NCBI GenBank assembly: GCA_022545745.1
Contig: JACZQL010000068.1
Span: 1 to 6,753 of the forward strand
Reading direction: 5' to 3'
From: Deltaproteobacteria bacterium
Lineage (GTDB): Bacteria > Desulfobacterota_B > Binatia > UBA9968
Length of the DNA stretch: 6,753 nt
The number at the start of each line of letters is the position of its first letter. Positions within the stretch are counted from its first letter, which is position 1. The position numbers and the translations under genes were made by a program. Below, piece after piece: positions 5,479 through 6,753 of the stretch. A model generated the notes under the pieces. It had not been told where the DNA came from. It did no database searches and worked only from the letters and a program-made list of their open reading frames with translations.

Positions 5479-5667
5479 CTATTTTCCGCCCTTCCCCTGG
5501 TCCGGCGTGACCCCATGCTTTTTCAGCTCTTTTTCTGCCTTGGACCGGATATCCGCTTGCTCGCCCATGGCTTCCCGGCGAATCTGTTCATGGCAGAGCT
5601 CGCAGATTCCTCCCCTGAGCTCCCTTACCTTCGCGCAAACCATGCATCTCTTTTTTTCTGGCTCCAC
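5479..5667 (-). CDS. Small zinc-ribbon-like protein (two CxxC pairs)
   Basis: A 62-residue hypothetical protein. Cys8-x2-Cys11 and Cys22-x2-Cys25 could bind one zinc ion, with the compact spacing of a zinc ribbon. A charged, probably helical stretch follows (about 26-50, with KAEKELKKHG), then a Gly/Lys-rich end (DQGKGGK). GTG at 5667 is the only usable start: an in-frame TAA lies four codons upstream, and the next ATG, at residue 9, would lose Cys8. No strong ribosome site precedes it. It sits 51 nt after the OB-fold gene and 22 nt before the TPR gene, all in one direction. The paired cysteines and tight packing support a real gene. Function is unknown; nucleic-acid or protein binding are both possible. 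Confidence 0.7.
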   Translation of the reverse strand: MEPEKKRCMVCAKVRELRGGICELCHEQIRREAMGEQADIRSKAEKELKKHGVTPDQGKGGK

Positions 5668-5718
5668 GTGAAAATGTTACCCCAGAACAGAGACCTGCTA
5701 CAACCTTTCAGTTGTGTT

Positions 5719-6198
5719 TTAGTCAAGCAGCTTTATTTGTGATGGATCTTCGAGAATCATCTCCAGGCCAAATCTTGGGTGGTTCTTAATTTGCCCTGTG
5801 ATCTCTACATTTTTCCCCTCATAATTCGTTGGATCGATCTTTTTCTGTGCGAAACGTTCCAAAGCCGAGGCGAAAATGACTCCGGTGAAAGAAGCCCGCG
5901 AGGGACCAAAATTGAGAAAATAGGTGTTGCTCTTGGTGGAGTGACCCACCCGGTAAATTCTCCCTCGAATCTTCACCCGACTTCCGGCATGGGACCGGAT
6001 CTTTTTAACGTCGGCCGCCTCTAACAGCGGAACGTCCGCTTCCCTTTGGGTCGTGGGGGGTAGAGGGGAGAAAGTAACCGGGTACCCTTGGCTTTCATTG
6101 GGGAGGTAGGCCCAACGCTCGTAGAGCAGGTGGGAAAATAATCCCGCCACAAATGCGGCGATGACAACGAGGATCGTTGTAGGGGAAAACCCTTTCAT
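5719..6198 (-). CDS. Membrane-anchored OB-fold protein
   Basis: A 159-residue protein. One N-terminal hydrophobic segment (about 8-27, TTILVVIAAFVAGLFSHLL) acts as an uncleaved anchor or signal. A Pro-rich linker follows (about 38-56). Residues 59-157 look like an OB-fold of the nucleic-acid-binding type: AGSRVKIRGRIYRVGHSTKS, NTYFLNFGPS, FTGVIFASALERFA, YEGKNVEITGQIKNHPRFGL and EMILEDPSQIKLL. ATG at 6198 is chosen because it overlaps the TGA of the upstream nuclease gene (ATGA), with AAGG close before it. A TTG five codons further up is less likely. The coupling to a PLD-type nuclease suggests a role in binding or handing over DNA or RNA at the outer face of the membrane. That role is inferred, as OB-folds also bind oligosaccharides or proteins. 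Confidence 0.82.
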   Translation of the reverse strand: MKGFSPTTILVVIAAFVAGLFSHLLYERWAYLPNESQGYPVTFSPLPPTTQREADVPLLEAADVKKIRSHAGSRVKIRGRIYRVGHSTKSNTYFLNFGPSRASFTGVIFASALERFAQKKIDPTNYEGKNVEITGQIKNHPRFGLEMILEDPSQIKLLD

Positions 6199-6752
6199 CG
6201 GCCTTTTTTCCAAAGACGAAGAAACTGCTGGCGATACTCTTCTGCCAGGGGTCCAGCATCGCGGAACAGGAGAAGGTTTTCATGGTTAAAATTTTCTGCT
6301 GAGGCCGTCCAGTTATAGGAACCGGTGAGAACTATTCGGCTATCGATGACAGCAAATTTCTGGTGCATGAGACCTCTTCTTTTGTCTCCCTTGCTCAACC
6401 CAGAGGCCCGACGGACATTGAGTCCCTGCTTTTTTAGGAAGGACCCCTTGGAATATTTGCTTTTCCGATCGAACTCTTGATCCAGGAGCACTCGGATCTT
6501 GATCCCGCGTTGTTTCGCTTGGACGAGTGCCCAAGCAATTTCTCTACTGGTAAAGGCGTAGACCGCTACCAAAATCTCTCTTTCGGCTCGTTGGAGTTCT
6601 CGAATGATATGGTTGGAACATTTTGCCTTGGGGCTGAAACAGGCCTGAACAACGATTCCGGCCCAACTACCGGAGGGGGCAAACGGAAAATGAAAAATGA
6701 AAAGTGCAAAAATGAAGAATGAAGATTGAAGTCTAAAAAATACGACTACGAA
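6195..6752 (-). CDS. Phospholipase D-superfamily nuclease (Nuc/EndA type), 5' end not resolved
   Basis: PLD-superfamily phosphodiesterase with one HKD motif, H-Q-K-F-A-V-I-D, encoded at 6365-6342, followed by the usual TGSYNWTASAENFNHENLL. One motif per chain implies a dimer, as in the Nuc endonucleases. The first ATG/GTG/TTG codon in frame is a TTG at 6572, but starting there would cut the domain. The frame upstream is open to the window edge (185 residues in all) and encodes clear PLD sequence, QACFSPKAKCSNHIIREL then QRAEREILVAVYAFTSREI. Before that is a hydrophobic Phe-rich stretch (FFIFALFIFHFPFAPSGSWA) like a signal peptide. The true start is therefore outside the window or a non-standard codon such as ATT. 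The gene is coupled by ATGA to the OB-fold gene. It is probably a secreted or periplasmic nuclease; its substrate is not shown. Confidence 0.85.
   Translation of the reverse strand, partial: FVVVFFRLQSSFFIFALFIFHFPFAPSGSWAGIVVQACFSPKAKCSNHIIRELQRAEREILVAVYAFTSREIAWALVQAKQRGIKIRVLLDQEFDRKSKYSKGSFLKKQGLNVRRASGLSKGDKRRGLMHQKFAVIDSRIVLTGSYNWTASAENFNHENLLLFRDAGPLAEEYRQQFLRLWKKGR
6687..6729. repeat. Degenerate heptamer repeat (AAAATGA)
   Basis: Six units in a row on the plus strand: AAAATGA, AAAATGA, AAAGTGCA, AAAATGA, AGAATGA, AGATTGA. Read on the minus strand, the T-rich complement supplies most of the hydrophobic, Phe-rich start of the PLD nuclease frame. Such A-rich tandem tracts are more usual between genes, so the coding boundary here is uncertain. 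Confidence 0.6.
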
Positions 6753-6753
6753 A

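Noticed and set aside
5700..5715. ACAAC-CTTTCA-GTTGT hairpin followed by GTTTT on the plus strand
   Set aside because: The T-run is on the strand with no genes, the stem is only 5 bp, and it sits within a same-direction gene run, so a terminator call is not supported.
5426..5742. Overlapping plus-strand frames rich in Phe, Leu and Ser across the small CxxC gene
   Set aside because: The hydrophobic look comes from reading Lys/Glu-rich coding on the other strand. The minus-strand frame has paired CxxC motifs and fits the operon.

Overview
All ten recognisable protein genes in this window lie on the minus strand, so they read from high to low coordinates. The best guess for the host is an uncultured bacterium with a Gram-negative type envelope. 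The evidence is a menaquinone-type prenyltransferase, a D,D-carboxypeptidase carrying a SPOR peptidoglycan-binding domain, and a membrane-anchored OB-fold protein, with moderate GC and Shine-Dalgarno motifs in front of several genes. The gene set would fit groups such as Methylomirabilota, Nitrospirota or former Deltaproteobacteria, but nothing here fixes the phylum. No rRNA, tRNA, CRISPR array, transposase or phage gene was found.

In transcription order, the right end (6752 to 4327) holds a five-gene run. It comprises a secreted-looking phospholipase-D-superfamily nuclease (open at its 5' end), a membrane-anchored OB-fold protein joined to it by an ATGA overlap, a 62-residue protein with two CxxC pairs, a four-repeat TPR protein and a two-helix membrane protein with a possible PH-like tail. 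The first two suggest nucleic-acid processing outside the cytoplasm. The roles of the other three are unknown.

Next, from about 4316 to 3051, is a D-alanyl-D-alanine carboxypeptidase (S11 family) with its own candidate promoter. Its C-terminal SPOR domain should take it to denuded septal glycan. The start codon is ambiguous: a strong internal Shine-Dalgarno sequence points to a non-ATG start that gives a compact signal peptide.

Then comes a compact molybdenum-hydroxylase accessory operon (2892 to 923), with a good promoter and a leader that can fold over its own ribosome binding site. It encodes the small [2Fe-2S] subunit, the medium FAD subunit and a CoxG-like SRPBCC protein. The large molybdopterin-binding catalytic subunit is absent and there is no room for it. 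A gapped 17-nt direct repeat lies in the two spacers on either side of this three-gene block, which hints that it may have moved or rearranged as a unit.

At the left end (751 to beyond base 1) is menA, the menaquinone prenyltransferase, cut by the window edge. A quinone biosynthesis gene beside a quinone- or oxygen-linked hydroxylase may reflect respiratory metabolism, but the 171-nt spacer means they need not be co-transcribed.
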